Assembly (NCBI GenBank): GCA_003217035.1
Contig: QCHV01000004.1
Location: 31,069-95,068, forward strand
Direction of reading: 5' to 3'
Length of the DNA: 64,000 nt
Origin: Prochlorococcus sp. AG-402-G22
GTDB lineage: Bacteria; Cyanobacteriota; Cyanobacteriia; PCC-6307; Cyanobiaceae
Both the position numbers and the translations under genes were made by a program. The notes below the pieces were generated by a model. That model was not told the DNA's origin. It searched no databases and worked only from the letters and a program-made list of their open reading frames with translations. Below are positions 47,969 to 57,131 of this stretch, one piece after another; within the stretch, counting starts at the first letter, position 1; the number at the start of each line of letters is the position of its first letter.

Positions 47969-48958
47969 TTACATTTCTAGTTTTTCCCAGACCTTTTTTA
48001 GCAACTCCTCTAAACCTTCACTCATTGCAGCAGAGATAAATAATAAATCTTGATTCGATAAAGAACCTGCTAAATCCAAGAGTTTTTGCTTCTGCGTTTG
48101 ATTTAAGAGTTCTTTTTTATTAAATACTAAAATTCTTGGTTTATCCAAAAGGTCGTTACCATATGCCCCCAATTCTTTTTCAATTATTTCTATATCTTGT
48201 AAGGGACTTGGCGCGGAAGCATCAACTAAATGAACTAATAATTTAGTACGTTGAATATGTCGTAAAAACTCGTGACCCAAACCTACCCCTGCAGCTGCTC
48301 CTTCAATTAATCCTGGTATGTCAGCAAAAACTGTACCATCACCACTTGGTTTTCTAACAACACCCAAATTAGGTATGAGAGTAGTAAAGGGATAGTCTGC
48401 AATCTTGGGTCTTGCAGATGAAAGAACTGACATCAATGTACTTTTTCCAGCATTAGGCAATCCAATAATCCCAACTTCAGCTAATAACTTTAATTCCAGA
48501 TGTAATAACCATTCTTCGCCATCTTTGCCTTCAGTAAATTTCTCTGGAGCACGATTGCTATTAGTTAAATAATGAGCATTCCCTAAACCAGCTCTCCCTC
48601 CAAAAGCAACTGCAAGAGTCTCGTCATGAGAAGTTAAGTCACCAAGGATAATACCTGTTATTTGATCTCTAATTTCAGTGCCACATGGGACCTTAAGAAT
48701 AAGGTCTTTCCCAGAAGCACCTTTACATTTGTTAGGTCCTCCTCTTCGGCCATCTTCAGCACTAATAAATTTCTTGAACTTAAAGTCAAGCAAAGTTTGA
48801 AGATTGCGATCAGCTTGCAAAATTACGTCTCCCCCTTTGCCGCCGTCTCCCCCTGAAGGTCCGCCTGCTGGCACATATTTTTCTCTTCTAAAAGCAACGA
48901 TCCCGTCACCACCCCTCCCTGCTCTCACTGAAATGCATGACTGATCAATGAATTGCAT
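47969..48958 (-). CDS. obgE: GTPase Obg
   Basis: ObgE is an essential 50S ribosome-associated GTPase. The 329-residue protein has the glycine-rich Obg domain ([31 protein letters not shown]) and the G domain with GLPNAGKST (about 167-175), [12 protein letters not shown] and SA motifs. It lacks a C-terminal OCT extension, as in many cyanobacteria. Separated from mutS2 by 91 bp on the same strand. Confidence 0.96.
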   Translation of the reverse strand: MQFIDQSCISVRAGRGGDGIVAFRREKYVPAGGPSGGDGGKGGDVILQADRNLQTLLDFKFKKFISAEDGRRGGPNKCKGASGKDLILKVPCGTEIRDQITGIILGDLTSHDETLAVAFGGRAGLGNAHYLTNSNRAPEKFTEGKDGEEWLLHLELKLLAEVGIIGLPNAGKSTLMSVLSSARPKIADYPFTTLIPNLGVVRKPSGDGTVFADIPGLIEGAAAGVGLGHEFLRHIQRTKLLVHLVDASAPSPLQDIEIIEKELGAYGNDLLDKPRILVFNKKELLNQTQKQKLLDLAGSLSNQDLLFISAAMSEGLEELLKKVWEKLEM

Positions 48959-49049
48959 TTATCGAAGGAAAACAATGTTATTAGGAAGGAAAGTCGACCT
49001 GTACTTCTTCAGTACTTTGATAATAGGGATTAACAAAGAAGGGGAAAAC

Positions 49050-51470
49050 CTATTGCAGCCAAATAACACTACAACCTGCTCCTCCATCGCCCTGATCAGC
49101 ATCGGTCACTTGTTCGACATATGGAAGCGTTTGTAACCATTGACGTAGACCTCTTTTTAATTTCCCAGACCCAATGCCATGAACGATCCAAACCTTTCCA
49201 ACGGCATTGCGTAAATTTTCTTCAACTACTATTTCTGCCTCATCAACTCTAAGACCTCTTACATCAACAGTATTTTTCAAAGTTCTAATTGAGCTCCCAT
49301 TCCAATTAGACATAGAGAGATTAACCTTCACAGAGGGTTTTGAAACAGATGCTTTACGACCGTCCAAGGTTTCTACAGAAGAAAGATCCACTGTGCTGCG
49401 GAAAATTCCGCAAAGAACTGTTAATTGTGAACCATTGTCTGAAATAGAAACTACTTCTCCTGCCTTCCCAAGAGTTAAGACCCTAACTCTATCGCCTACT
49501 TTTGGCTCCCATTCGTTAGCTTTTGGTATAGAAACTTTTTTTAGAGAGTTACGTTGCATTTGCTTCAAACGTTGTCCAGCTTTTCTTGCTGTATCTCCAT
49601 CTGCTTGCTCATCACGTAAACAACGAATCAAGTTTCGTACCTCCATTTGCGCTTCTTTAATAGATGTTTCCAACTCTTGTCTACCTGCCTGTTGCCATTT
49701 CATTGAATTTCTTTGCTGTTGCTCCCAACTCTCCATCAACTCTTCATACAACAATTCAGTTCTAGCCAAAAGTGCTGCAGCATCTTCTGACGCCTTTTGC
49801 TGTCGCTGTCGCTGATCTTCTAAACCCATAATAACTTGATCTACATCTTGCAAGCCTTTTGGCCCAATTAAATTCTCTGCAGTATTTGTTATTTCCAAGT
49901 CAAGTCCCAAGCGAATTGCAATTGCAATTGCATTACTTCTTCCAGGGATGCCCCATTGCAAATGGTAAGTAGGCTTAATAGTTTCACTATCGAAAGCAAC
50001 TGAAGCATTTTCAAAACGAGCATCATTGTATTTTAAAGCCTTTAATTCACCTAGATGCGTTGTCGCAAGTGTCAATCGAGATCTGCTGGCCAATGTTCTT
50101 AATAGAGCAATAGCTATTGCGCTTCCTTCAGTTGGGTCAGTGCCTGCTCCTACTTCATCCAATAAAACCACAGTTGGTCCTGGGCGCCTAGCAATTGCCT
50201 CAAGAATCCGTCTAATTCGAACAATATGTCCACTAAATGTAGAAAGGTTTTGTTGCAGAGATTGCTCATCGCCTATATCTGCAAGGACTTGACTGCACCA
50301 TGGCATAGAAGGGCTGCCAGTACAGGGCAAAAGCATGCCAGCCTTGGCCATTAGTACTGCCAATCCAAAACTTTTTAAAGCAATGGTTTTACCTCCTGTA
50401 TTTGGGCCAGTTATTGCTACTACTTTTACCCCCGATGAAACTTCAAAACTGACTGGTACAACCGCTTCAGAAGTACCATAGTGGTGTTGCCATGCCAATA
50501 AAGGGTGTCGAAATTCCTTAATCAAAAAAGGATCACCTTCGCAATCTGAAACTGAAGGGATTACGCCCCCAAGCCAATTACCGTAACGAGCACGCGCATG
50601 TGCATGTTCTAACTTCAAAAGAAGCTTAGAAAGATTATTTATTGAGCTAAAATTTCCCGCAACTAATTTACTCCAAATAGACAATAAACGATTCTCTTCC
50701 TCTAAGATTTGGTTTTGGGTTTCAAGAATTTGGTTACCAAGTGCAATAACAACTTGTGGCTCTAAGAAAATTGTATTTCCAGAAGCAGAAGTATCATGAA
50801 CGACACCAGAAATTTGGTCAGAAGAGCCCACTTTCAATGCAAGGACTGGTCTCCCACCTCTTTCTGAAATAACGTTATCTTGCAAAATAGCGCTATTTTT
50901 TTGCAAAAGATCATGCAAGATTTCTTTGCGTGTTTTCCTTAGAGTCTTTATACGACTACGGAATTGAGACAATTTTTCACTAGCCCGATCAGCAACATGA
51001 CCTCCATCTTCTATGCCAAACTGAAGAGTTTTTTCTAACTCAGGGAGGGTGGAAAATTTTCGAACTATAGATGTAGTACAAGGGCGTAACTCTTGATCTT
51101 CGATTAATCTTCGTATACGTCTTGCCGATCGCAGAGTCTCGGAAACTTTCAACAAATTCTCACCTGAAGAAACACCTCCTTTTGAACAATGCAAAATAAT
51201 TTCCGCTATGTCATTAACACCTTGAAAACCAAGTCCTTCTTCAAGAGTTTTATCCAAAGAATCTATTTCTAATGTTTCAGATAATCTTCTTTGCGTAGCA
51301 GAAATATCTTTAGGAAACTCCAATTTCTTGCAATTGCGTTGACCTTGTGGAGTAGATGCAAAAGTTGCTAAGTGATTACAAACTGTGGGCCAGTCTAGCA
51401 AGTTCAATGTCTCTTGAAAGGCAATATCTGAAGTGCATAATTGATAATCTTTTTGTTGAGAATTACTCAT
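49050..51470 (-). CDS. mutS2: Endonuclease MutS2 (Smr-domain MutS family)
   Basis: The 806-residue protein has a MutS-type clamp and ATPase with Walker A GPNTGGKT (near 354-361), Walker B TVVLLDEVGAGTDPTEGSA, a coiled segment near 540-620, and a C-terminal Smr nuclease domain beginning VDVRGLRVDEAE and ending with VWIVHGIGSGKLKRGL. MutS2 suppresses homologous recombination or rescues collided ribosomes rather than doing mismatch repair. No MutL-type partner nearby. It precedes obgE on the minus strand. Confidence 0.95.
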   Translation of the reverse strand: MSNSQQKDYQLCTSDIAFQETLNLLDWPTVCNHLATFASTPQGQRNCKKLEFPKDISATQRRLSETLEIDSLDKTLEEGLGFQGVNDIAEIILHCSKGGVSSGENLLKVSETLRSARRIRRLIEDQELRPCTTSIVRKFSTLPELEKTLQFGIEDGGHVADRASEKLSQFRSRIKTLRKTRKEILHDLLQKNSAILQDNVISERGGRPVLALKVGSSDQISGVVHDTSASGNTIFLEPQVVIALGNQILETQNQILEEENRLLSIWSKLVAGNFSSINNLSKLLLKLEHAHARARYGNWLGGVIPSVSDCEGDPFLIKEFRHPLLAWQHHYGTSEAVVPVSFEVSSGVKVVAITGPNTGGKTIALKSFGLAVLMAKAGMLLPCTGSPSMPWCSQVLADIGDEQSLQQNLSTFSGHIVRIRRILEAIARRPGPTVVLLDEVGAGTDPTEGSAIAIALLRTLASRSRLTLATTHLGELKALKYNDARFENASVAFDSETIKPTYHLQWGIPGRSNAIAIAIRLGLDLEITNTAENLIGPKGLQDVDQVIMGLEDQRQRQQKASEDAAALLARTELLYEELMESWEQQQRNSMKWQQAGRQELETSIKEAQMEVRNLIRCLRDEQADGDTARKAGQRLKQMQRNSLKKVSIPKANEWEPKVGDRVRVLTLGKAGEVVSISDNGSQLTVLCGIFRSTVDLSSVETLDGRKASVSKPSVKVNLSMSNWNGSSIRTLKNTVDVRGLRVDEAEIVVEENLRNAVGKVWIVHGIGSGKLKRGLRQWLQTLPYVEQVTDADQGDGGAGCSVIWLQ

Positions 51471-51485
51471 TCAACCTAGTGATTT

Positions 51486-51872
51486 TTACTGATTAGAGGG
51501 AATCCCCTGAGGCGGCAAATAAAGCATCTCCAGCCAATTGCCTTCTGAATCTTTCAAATAAAAAGAAGCAGTCCCATCACGATGATCATGCAAAGGTCCT
51601 ACTTCTATTCCGGCATCCTTTAATTCTGTATGAGCTGATTGCACTTCATTTCTGTCAGTAAAATGAAAAGCAAAATGAGGGCCCGCCGACTTGTACCCAG
51701 GCCCCAATAGTGCAAGTCCATCTTTATTGGGCCCTGCCTCTAAATAGCACCAATCAGGATCATCCCAAATTAATTTCATTCCAATGTTCATATAAAAAGC
51801 TTTCGCTCTGGATACATCTTTAACTCTTAAAGCTATGTGCCCAAGTCTTTTAACATTAGTAGTGATCTTCAT
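51486..51872 (-). CDS. VOC-superfamily protein (glyoxalase-like)
   Basis: The 128-residue protein (ATG 51872) is a vicinal-oxygen-chelate fold: RLGHIALRVKDVSRAKAFYMNIGMKL in the first half and SFYLKDSEGNWLEMLYLPP in the second, with His/Glu metal positions visible in both. It differs from the true GloA in this window (62244) and may be a dioxygenase- or fosfomycin-type relative. A TTG six codons upstream is possible. Just downstream of hemB and upstream of mutS2 on the same strand. Confidence 0.8.
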   Translation of the reverse strand: MKITTNVKRLGHIALRVKDVSRAKAFYMNIGMKLIWDDPDWCYLEAGPNKDGLALLGPGYKSAGPHFAFHFTDRNEVQSAHTELKDAGIEVGPLHDHRDGTASFYLKDSEGNWLEMLYLPPQGIPSNQ

Positions 51873-51949
51873 TGAATTTTGTTGATGCAATGTTGAAAAT
51901 TAAAACCTAAGCAGAAAGAAATTCAATCAAGTGATTCTTAAAAAGTCCT

Positions 51950-52951
51950 TTATTCATTTTTTAACCATAGTGCAGCATCACAGGCATGATAAGTGAGTAT
52001 TAAATCTGCACCGGCTCTTTTAAAGCTCAATAATGTTTCCAGGACTACCGCCTTCTCGTCGATCCAAGATCTTTCTGCAGCAGCTTTAACCATAGAATAC
52101 TCACCACTAACGTTATAGGCGGCGATTGGTAGCTCTGATTCCTGCCTTAACCTATAAATGATGTCTAAATAAGCCAAGCCTGGTTTAACCATTAAAATAT
52201 CTGAACCTTCCTGTTCATCAAGTTGAGCTTCAGTAACAGCTTCTCGAGCATTAGCAGGATCCATTTGATAACTACTTTTATCTTTAGGAATAGGTTTAGA
52301 AGTAATTGATCTAGGAGCTGAATCAAGAGCTTCACGAAAAGGCCCGTAATAAGCAGAAGAGTATTTAGCTGTATAACTAATAATTCCAACCTGATCAAAA
52401 CCTTCATCATCTAGCGCCTCACGAATAGCGCCAACTCGGCCATCCATCATGTCGCTTGGTCCTATCAAATCCGCACCAGCTTGTGCCTGCACAATTGCCT
52501 GTTTGCATAAATGTAAAACTGTTTCATCATTCAATACCACTCCATCAGCACTAACAATTCCATCATGGCCATCACATGAGTATGGATCTAATGCCACATC
52601 AGTCATTATGGTCATTTCTGGCATTTCTTTTTTTAAACGTCTAATAGCTTTTGGAATCAAGCCATCTGCGTTAAAACATTCGGCTCCATCTTCACTCTTA
52701 AGCTCTTCAGAGACTTTAGGGAAAAGAACTACGCATCTAATTCCTAAATTCCAAGCCCTTTCGACTTCTCCTAGTAGAGCGTCTAAACTCCATCTATTTG
52801 TACCTGGCATGGCAGAAATTGGCTGAACATCATTACCTGCATGAACAAATAATGGATATATAAAATCATTCGCTTTTAAAGTATTTTCTCTAACCAAGCT
52901 TCTAAGCGAAGAAGTTCTGCGAAGGCGTCGAGGGCGATAAGTTAACTCCAT
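51950..52951 (-). CDS. hemB: Delta-aminolevulinic acid dehydratase
   Basis: HemB condenses two ALA molecules to porphobilinogen, feeding heme and (divinyl) chlorophyll synthesis. The 333-residue protein has RRLRRTSSLRSLVRENTL near the start, the allosteric/metal region MTDVALDPYSCDGHDG, the Schiff-base lysines in SYTAKYSSAYYGPFREA and MVKPGLAYLDI. ATG at 52951 chosen over TTG two codons earlier. Flanked by the DnaJ-type gene and the VOC gene on the same strand. Confidence 0.96.
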   Translation of the reverse strand: MELTYRPRRLRRTSSLRSLVRENTLKANDFIYPLFVHAGNDVQPISAMPGTNRWSLDALLGEVERAWNLGIRCVVLFPKVSEELKSEDGAECFNADGLIPKAIRRLKKEMPEMTIMTDVALDPYSCDGHDGIVSADGVVLNDETVLHLCKQAIVQAQAGADLIGPSDMMDGRVGAIREALDDEGFDQVGIISYTAKYSSAYYGPFREALDSAPRSITSKPIPKDKSSYQMDPANAREAVTEAQLDEQEGSDILMVKPGLAYLDIIYRLRQESELPIAAYNVSGEYSMVKAAAERSWIDEKAVVLETLLSFKRAGADLILTYHACDAALWLKNE

Positions 52952-52990
52952 ACGCAAATAAATAATTAAGTATGATCGTATATCGGATGG

Positions 52991-53920
52991 CTATAAGCAG
53001 GCCAACTTTAACCAATCCTTGCGAGGGTTAATAATCCTTAGTTCGTTGAGTTCTTTCAAAAGTTCCAATTCTCTCTTGGTCCATTTTTCAGGCAATTCCA
53101 GCTTCACAACAAGGATTAAATCCCCTCTTGAATTATTAATTGGCCACCCTTTCTCTTTTAATCTCAATCTTTGATCTGGCAAAGTGCTTGGAGGAATAAC
53201 AAGCTGCGCCTCTCCATCTGGTGTCATTACAGTCACTGTTGCCCCTAGTAGTAATTCGTCCAAAGCCACAGGAAGATCACCTACAAGGTGATTACCCTCA
53301 AACCTCCAAATTTTGTGACTTTGGACTTCTAGATTGATATTTAAATCTCCTCTTCTCCCAATCCCTGGCTGTAAATTCCCTTTCTCTTTAACCCTAAGCC
53401 TTGTACCAGTTTTAATTCCTTTGGGAATTTTCACCTTTATGATTTCTCTATTAACCGTAAGAGTACGCAGTGATCCTTGAAAAGCCTCAATAAAAGTTAT
53501 TTTCAAACTTATTTCTGCATCCAGATTAAAAGGTTTTTTGGAAGAATTTCTAAAAAAATCTGATTGAGTTGAAGAATTAGTCGCTCCTCCTCCGCCTACA
53601 AACCGTCCTAAAAGATCATTAACAAATTCATCAAAGTTTTCATAATTACTGAAATCAAAGCTGCTAAAGCCATCTCTAACAAATGATTTATCCCAATATT
53701 TCCCATATTGTTCATATCGGTTTCTTTTATCAGGATCAGAAAGTATCTCATAAGCCTCATTGATCTCTTTAAACTTTGCTTCTGCCTTAGGGTCGCCTTG
53801 ATTGACATCTGGATGATATGTCCTAGCTAGCTTTCGAAAAGCAGCCTTAATTGTGCTGGTATCAGCGTTTCGATCAATACCAAGAATATTAAAATAATCT
53901 CGAAAACCACTAACTGGCAT
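52991..53920 (-). CDS. DnaJ-class cochaperone (CbpA/type III-like, no zinc finger)
   Basis: The J domain lies at residues 6-72 with the HPD motif in ARTYHPDVNQGDP; a G/F-like linker (FVGGGGATNSS) follows, then a C-terminal substrate-binding domain (EISLKITFIEAFQGS, LRVKEKGNLQPGIGRRGDL). There is no cysteine-rich zinc-finger, so it is not the canonical DnaJ but a CbpA-like helper of DnaK. Located just before hemB, same strand. Confidence 0.9.
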   Translation of the reverse strand: MPVSGFRDYFNILGIDRNADTSTIKAAFRKLARTYHPDVNQGDPKAEAKFKEINEAYEILSDPDKRNRYEQYGKYWDKSFVRDGFSSFDFSNYENFDEFVNDLLGRFVGGGGATNSSTQSDFFRNSSKKPFNLDAEISLKITFIEAFQGSLRTLTVNREIIKVKIPKGIKTGTRLRVKEKGNLQPGIGRRGDLNINLEVQSHKIWRFEGNHLVGDLPVALDELLLGATVTVMTPDGEAQLVIPPSTLPDQRLRLKEKGWPINNSRGDLILVVKLELPEKWTKRELELLKELNELRIINPRKDWLKLACL

Positions 53921-54064
53921 ATAAATCTCTACCTAGAAAGGTATTGATATTAAGTCTATAAGCTATTTCTTTCGTTTTGATAGAAATCAAAAGAGAATTG
54001 AGACGAATAACATCTAGTAAGATCTACTGTATTTAAAACAACAATTCCTAATGGAGTCATTGAA

Positions 54065-55720
54065 GTGAGTTTTATAAATGGTTTTCACCTCAAAAATGTT
54101 AGAGGGGATGTATTAGGTGGCTTGACAGCTGCAGTTGTTGCATTGCCCCTAGCTCTTGCATTTGGGAACGCAGCCCTAGGACCAGGGGGCGCAATATATG
54201 GGTTGTATGGTGCTGTGGTGGTTGGCTTCTTGGCTGCTTTATTTGGAGGTACACCAGCTCAAGTAAGTGGTCCTACTGGACCAATGAGTGTAACCGTAGC
54301 AGGGGTAGTGGCAAGTCTTGCTGCAGTAGGTGTTCCTAGAGATCTTTCGGCTGAACAAATTTTGCCACTTGTTATGGCTGCAGTTGTTATTGGTGGATTA
54401 TTTCAAATTTTATTTGGAATATTAAAGCTAGGGAAATACATAACTCTTGTCCCATATTCGGTTGTTTCAGGCTTTATGTCTGGAATTGGTGTAATTATTA
54501 TTGCCTTACAAATTGGCCCGCTTCTTGGAATTAGCACTAGAGGAGGTGTAATCGAATCGCTGACAACAGTGGGATCTAATTTTGAACCCAATGGTGCTGC
54601 AATAGGAGTTGCAATAATGACTCTTGGGATAGTGTTTCTCACTCCAAGGCGTATTAGCCAATGGGTTCCCTCTCCTCTTTTAGCCCTTCTAATAGTTACC
54701 CCCCTATCAATTTTTCTTTTTGGAGATACTTCAATAGATAGAATTGGGGAGATTCCTAGAGGTTTGCCAACACTAAGTTTTCCTAGTTTTAATCAATATT
54801 TACCAATCATCCTTAAAGCAGGCTTAGTACTTGCTGTCCTAGGTGCTATCGATTCATTACTTACATCTCTTGTAGCAGATAATATTTCCCAAACTCGTCA
54901 CAATTCAGATAGAGAATTAATAGGCCAAGGGATAGGTAATTCTGTAGCAGGTCTTTTTTCAGGCCTGCCAGGAGCTGGTGCAACGATGAGAACTGTTATA
55001 AATGTCAAGTCTGGTGGCTCTACCCCTTTATCGGGAATGGTCCACTCTTTAGTCCTTTTAATAGTACTTGTTGGAGCAGGACCATTAGCCGAACAAATTC
55101 CAACAGCTCTTCTTGCAGGAATTCTTATAAAAGTTGGCCTTGACATTATTGACTGGGGATTTTTACGTAGAGCTCATCTTCTTTCACTTAAAACTGCTGC
55201 AGTAATGTATGGAGTCTTATTAATGACTGTTTTCTGGGATTTAATATGGGCAGTTTTAGTAGGTGTTTTTGTTGCAAATATGCTCACAATCGATTCAATA
55301 ACTCAAACACAATTAGAAGGAATGGAAGCTGATAACCCTCTTGAATCAAGCGGTGAAGATCTACCTAGCTTGCCTTCAGATGAGCGAGATTTGTTAGCCA
55401 GTTGTTCTGGAGAAGTCATGCTCTTTAGACTAAAAGGTCCGCTCAGTTTTGGTGCAGCCAAAGGAATCACTGAGAGGATGATGTTGGTAAGGAACTACAA
55501 GGTTTTAATTCTAGATATCACAGATGTTCCTCGCCTTGGAGTAACCGCAACTTTAGCTATAGAAGATATGATTCAAGAAGCGCGCATAAATTCAAGAAAA
55601 GCTTTTGTTGCAGGAGCAACTGGAAAAGTAAAAGATAGGCTTTCTAAATTTGGAGTTGAGGGCATAGTAGGAACACGAAAGGAAGCCTTAGAAGCTGCTG
55701 CCAATTTGATTAAAAATTAA
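54065..55720 (+). CDS. bicA: SulP-family bicarbonate transporter (BicA-like)
   Basis: The 551-residue protein has about 12 membrane helices, with the SulP signature GLTAAVVALPLALAFGNAALGPGGAIYGLYGAVV and FGGTPAQVSGPTGPMSVTVA, and a C-terminal STAS domain (about 440-551, starting LLASCSGEVMLFRLKGPLSFGAAKG). BicA is a low-affinity, high-flux Na-dependent HCO3- transporter in marine cyanobacteria. The adjacent sbtA-sbtB makes the carbon role likely. The start is GTG. Sulfate transport is an alternative for any SulP. Confidence 0.88.
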   Translation: MSFINGFHLKNVRGDVLGGLTAAVVALPLALAFGNAALGPGGAIYGLYGAVVVGFLAALFGGTPAQVSGPTGPMSVTVAGVVASLAAVGVPRDLSAEQILPLVMAAVVIGGLFQILFGILKLGKYITLVPYSVVSGFMSGIGVIIIALQIGPLLGISTRGGVIESLTTVGSNFEPNGAAIGVAIMTLGIVFLTPRRISQWVPSPLLALLIVTPLSIFLFGDTSIDRIGEIPRGLPTLSFPSFNQYLPIILKAGLVLAVLGAIDSLLTSLVADNISQTRHNSDRELIGQGIGNSVAGLFSGLPGAGATMRTVINVKSGGSTPLSGMVHSLVLLIVLVGAGPLAEQIPTALLAGILIKVGLDIIDWGFLRRAHLLSLKTAAVMYGVLLMTVFWDLIWAVLVGVFVANMLTIDSITQTQLEGMEADNPLESSGEDLPSLPSDERDLLASCSGEVMLFRLKGPLSFGAAKGITERMMLVRNYKVLILDITDVPRLGVTATLAIEDMIQEARINSRKAFVAGATGKVKDRLSKFGVEGIVGTRKEALEAAANLIKN

Positions 55721-55780
55721 CTTTTAAGTTAATCAAAATAATTTAAAAATGAACCATTAATCCATCTAAAAACAATTGCC

Positions 55781-56776
55781 ATGGTGTCAAATCTAGTACT
55801 TCAAAATGTATTAACGCCACCAGTTTTATTTTTCTTTCTTGGAACTATTGCGGTTGCAGTGCGTTCTGATCTAGAGATTCCCGCTCCATTGCCTAAACTG
55901 TTTTCTTTATATCTCTTACTAGCAATTGGTTTTAAAGGTGGCATTGAGCTCGAAAAAAGTGGTTTAGGAGGACAAGTTTTGCCGACTGTTCTTGCAGCAA
56001 TCGCAATGTCTTTGTTAATACCTCTTATATGCTTTGTAATCTTGCGATTAAAGCTTGATGTTTTCAATTCAGCTGCAATAGCAGCAGCTTATGGCTCAAT
56101 TAGTGCGGTTACTTTTATCACTGCAGAAAGCTTTCTGGAAAGTCAAAATATTCCATTTGATGGTTTTATGGTTGCCGCTTTAGCATTCATGGAATCACCA
56201 GCAATAATTGTTGGCCTGTTACTGGTAAAACTATTTGCTCCAAAAAATCGTCCAAATTCTAGAGAGATGAAATGGGGGGCAATTCTTCATGAATCTATGC
56301 TAAATGGATCAGTCTATTTGCTGTTAGGTAGTTTATTGATTGGATTCCTAACTGCTGCATATAATCCAGGTGGGGTCGAAAAAATGCAACCTTTTACAGG
56401 GAAATTATTTTATGGGGCTGAATGTTTTTTCTTATTAGATATGGGAATAGTTGCAGCTCAGAGACTTCCTAGCTTAAAAAAAGCAGGTTCTTTTTTAATT
56501 ATGTTTGCAATTCTAATTCCATTGTTCAATGCAATGATAGGGGTCTTTGTTGCTAAAGCTCTACTATTGGGCCCAGGGAACGCATTGCTGTTTGCAATTC
56601 TATGTGCCAGTGCTTCATATCTTGCCGTTCCAGCTGCAATGAGGATGACAGTTCCCGAAGCTAGAGCAAGTTATTATATTTCCACTACATTAGGTTTAAC
56701 TTTTCCTTTCAATATTGTGATTGGCATCCCAATTTATATGGGCTTAGTCAACAAAATCATCCCCTCACTAGGTTAA
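55781..56776 (+). CDS. sbtA: Sodium-dependent bicarbonate transporter SbtA
   Basis: The 331-residue protein has about ten helices. The motifs LFSLYLLLAIGFKGGIELEKSG, AAAYGSISAVTFITAESFLE and AECFFLLDMGIVAAQRLPSL match SbtA (DUF897), a high-affinity Na/HCO3- symporter. It is shorter than the freshwater form, lacking part of the central cytoplasmic loop. It follows bicA by 60 bp and precedes sbtB by nine bases, so these belong to one transcription unit. Confidence 0.93.
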   Translation: MVSNLVLQNVLTPPVLFFFLGTIAVAVRSDLEIPAPLPKLFSLYLLLAIGFKGGIELEKSGLGGQVLPTVLAAIAMSLLIPLICFVILRLKLDVFNSAAIAAAYGSISAVTFITAESFLESQNIPFDGFMVAALAFMESPAIIVGLLLVKLFAPKNRPNSREMKWGAILHESMLNGSVYLLLGSLLIGFLTAAYNPGGVEKMQPFTGKLFYGAECFFLLDMGIVAAQRLPSLKKAGSFLIMFAILIPLFNAMIGVFVAKALLLGPGNALLFAILCASASYLAVPAAMRMTVPEARASYYISTTLGLTFPFNIVIGIPIYMGLVNKIIPSLG

Positions 56777-56785
56777 ATACAATAA

Positions 56786-57067
56786 ATGAAACGCCTTGAT
56801 TTAATTTTCAGCGAAAGAGAACTTGATCAGATACTTTCCGCTCTTGAAGCAGCAGATGTTCCTGGATATACAGTAATGAAACATGCAACTGGTAAGGGGC
56901 CTCAAACAGTTGTTTCAGAAGATATGGAGTTTACAGGCCTGGGTGCAAATGCCCATGTAATAGTTTTCTGCGAGTTGGAGATGATAAACAAAATAAAAGA
57001 AAATATAAGATCAATACTTAACTACTATGGAGGAGTAGCTTACATTTCAGAAGCAATAGAAATGTAA
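56786..57067 (+). CDS. sbtB: PII-like carbon signalling protein SbtB
   Basis: A 93-residue PII-like protein: DLIFSERELDQILSALEAADVPGYTVMKHATGKGP (T-loop region near 32-45), then LGANAHVIVFCELEMINKIKENIRSILNYYGGVAYISEAIEM. SbtB binds adenyl nucleotides including cAMP and controls SbtA. The cysteine-containing C-terminal redox loop of Synechocystis SbtB is absent; the protein ends right after the last strand. Coupled to sbtA. Confidence 0.92.
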   Translation: MKRLDLIFSERELDQILSALEAADVPGYTVMKHATGKGPQTVVSEDMEFTGLGANAHVIVFCELEMINKIKENIRSILNYYGGVAYISEAIEM

Positions 57068-57131
57068 ACCTAAAGTCCAATAACCTAAAATTTATTGAAG
57101 TAAATTGGATATCTATTTTCAGACAATCTAT

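Noticed and set aside
49207..49815. 202-codon frame opposite mutS2
   Set aside because: Antisense shadow of a well-supported gene; cysteine- and serine-rich with no domain.
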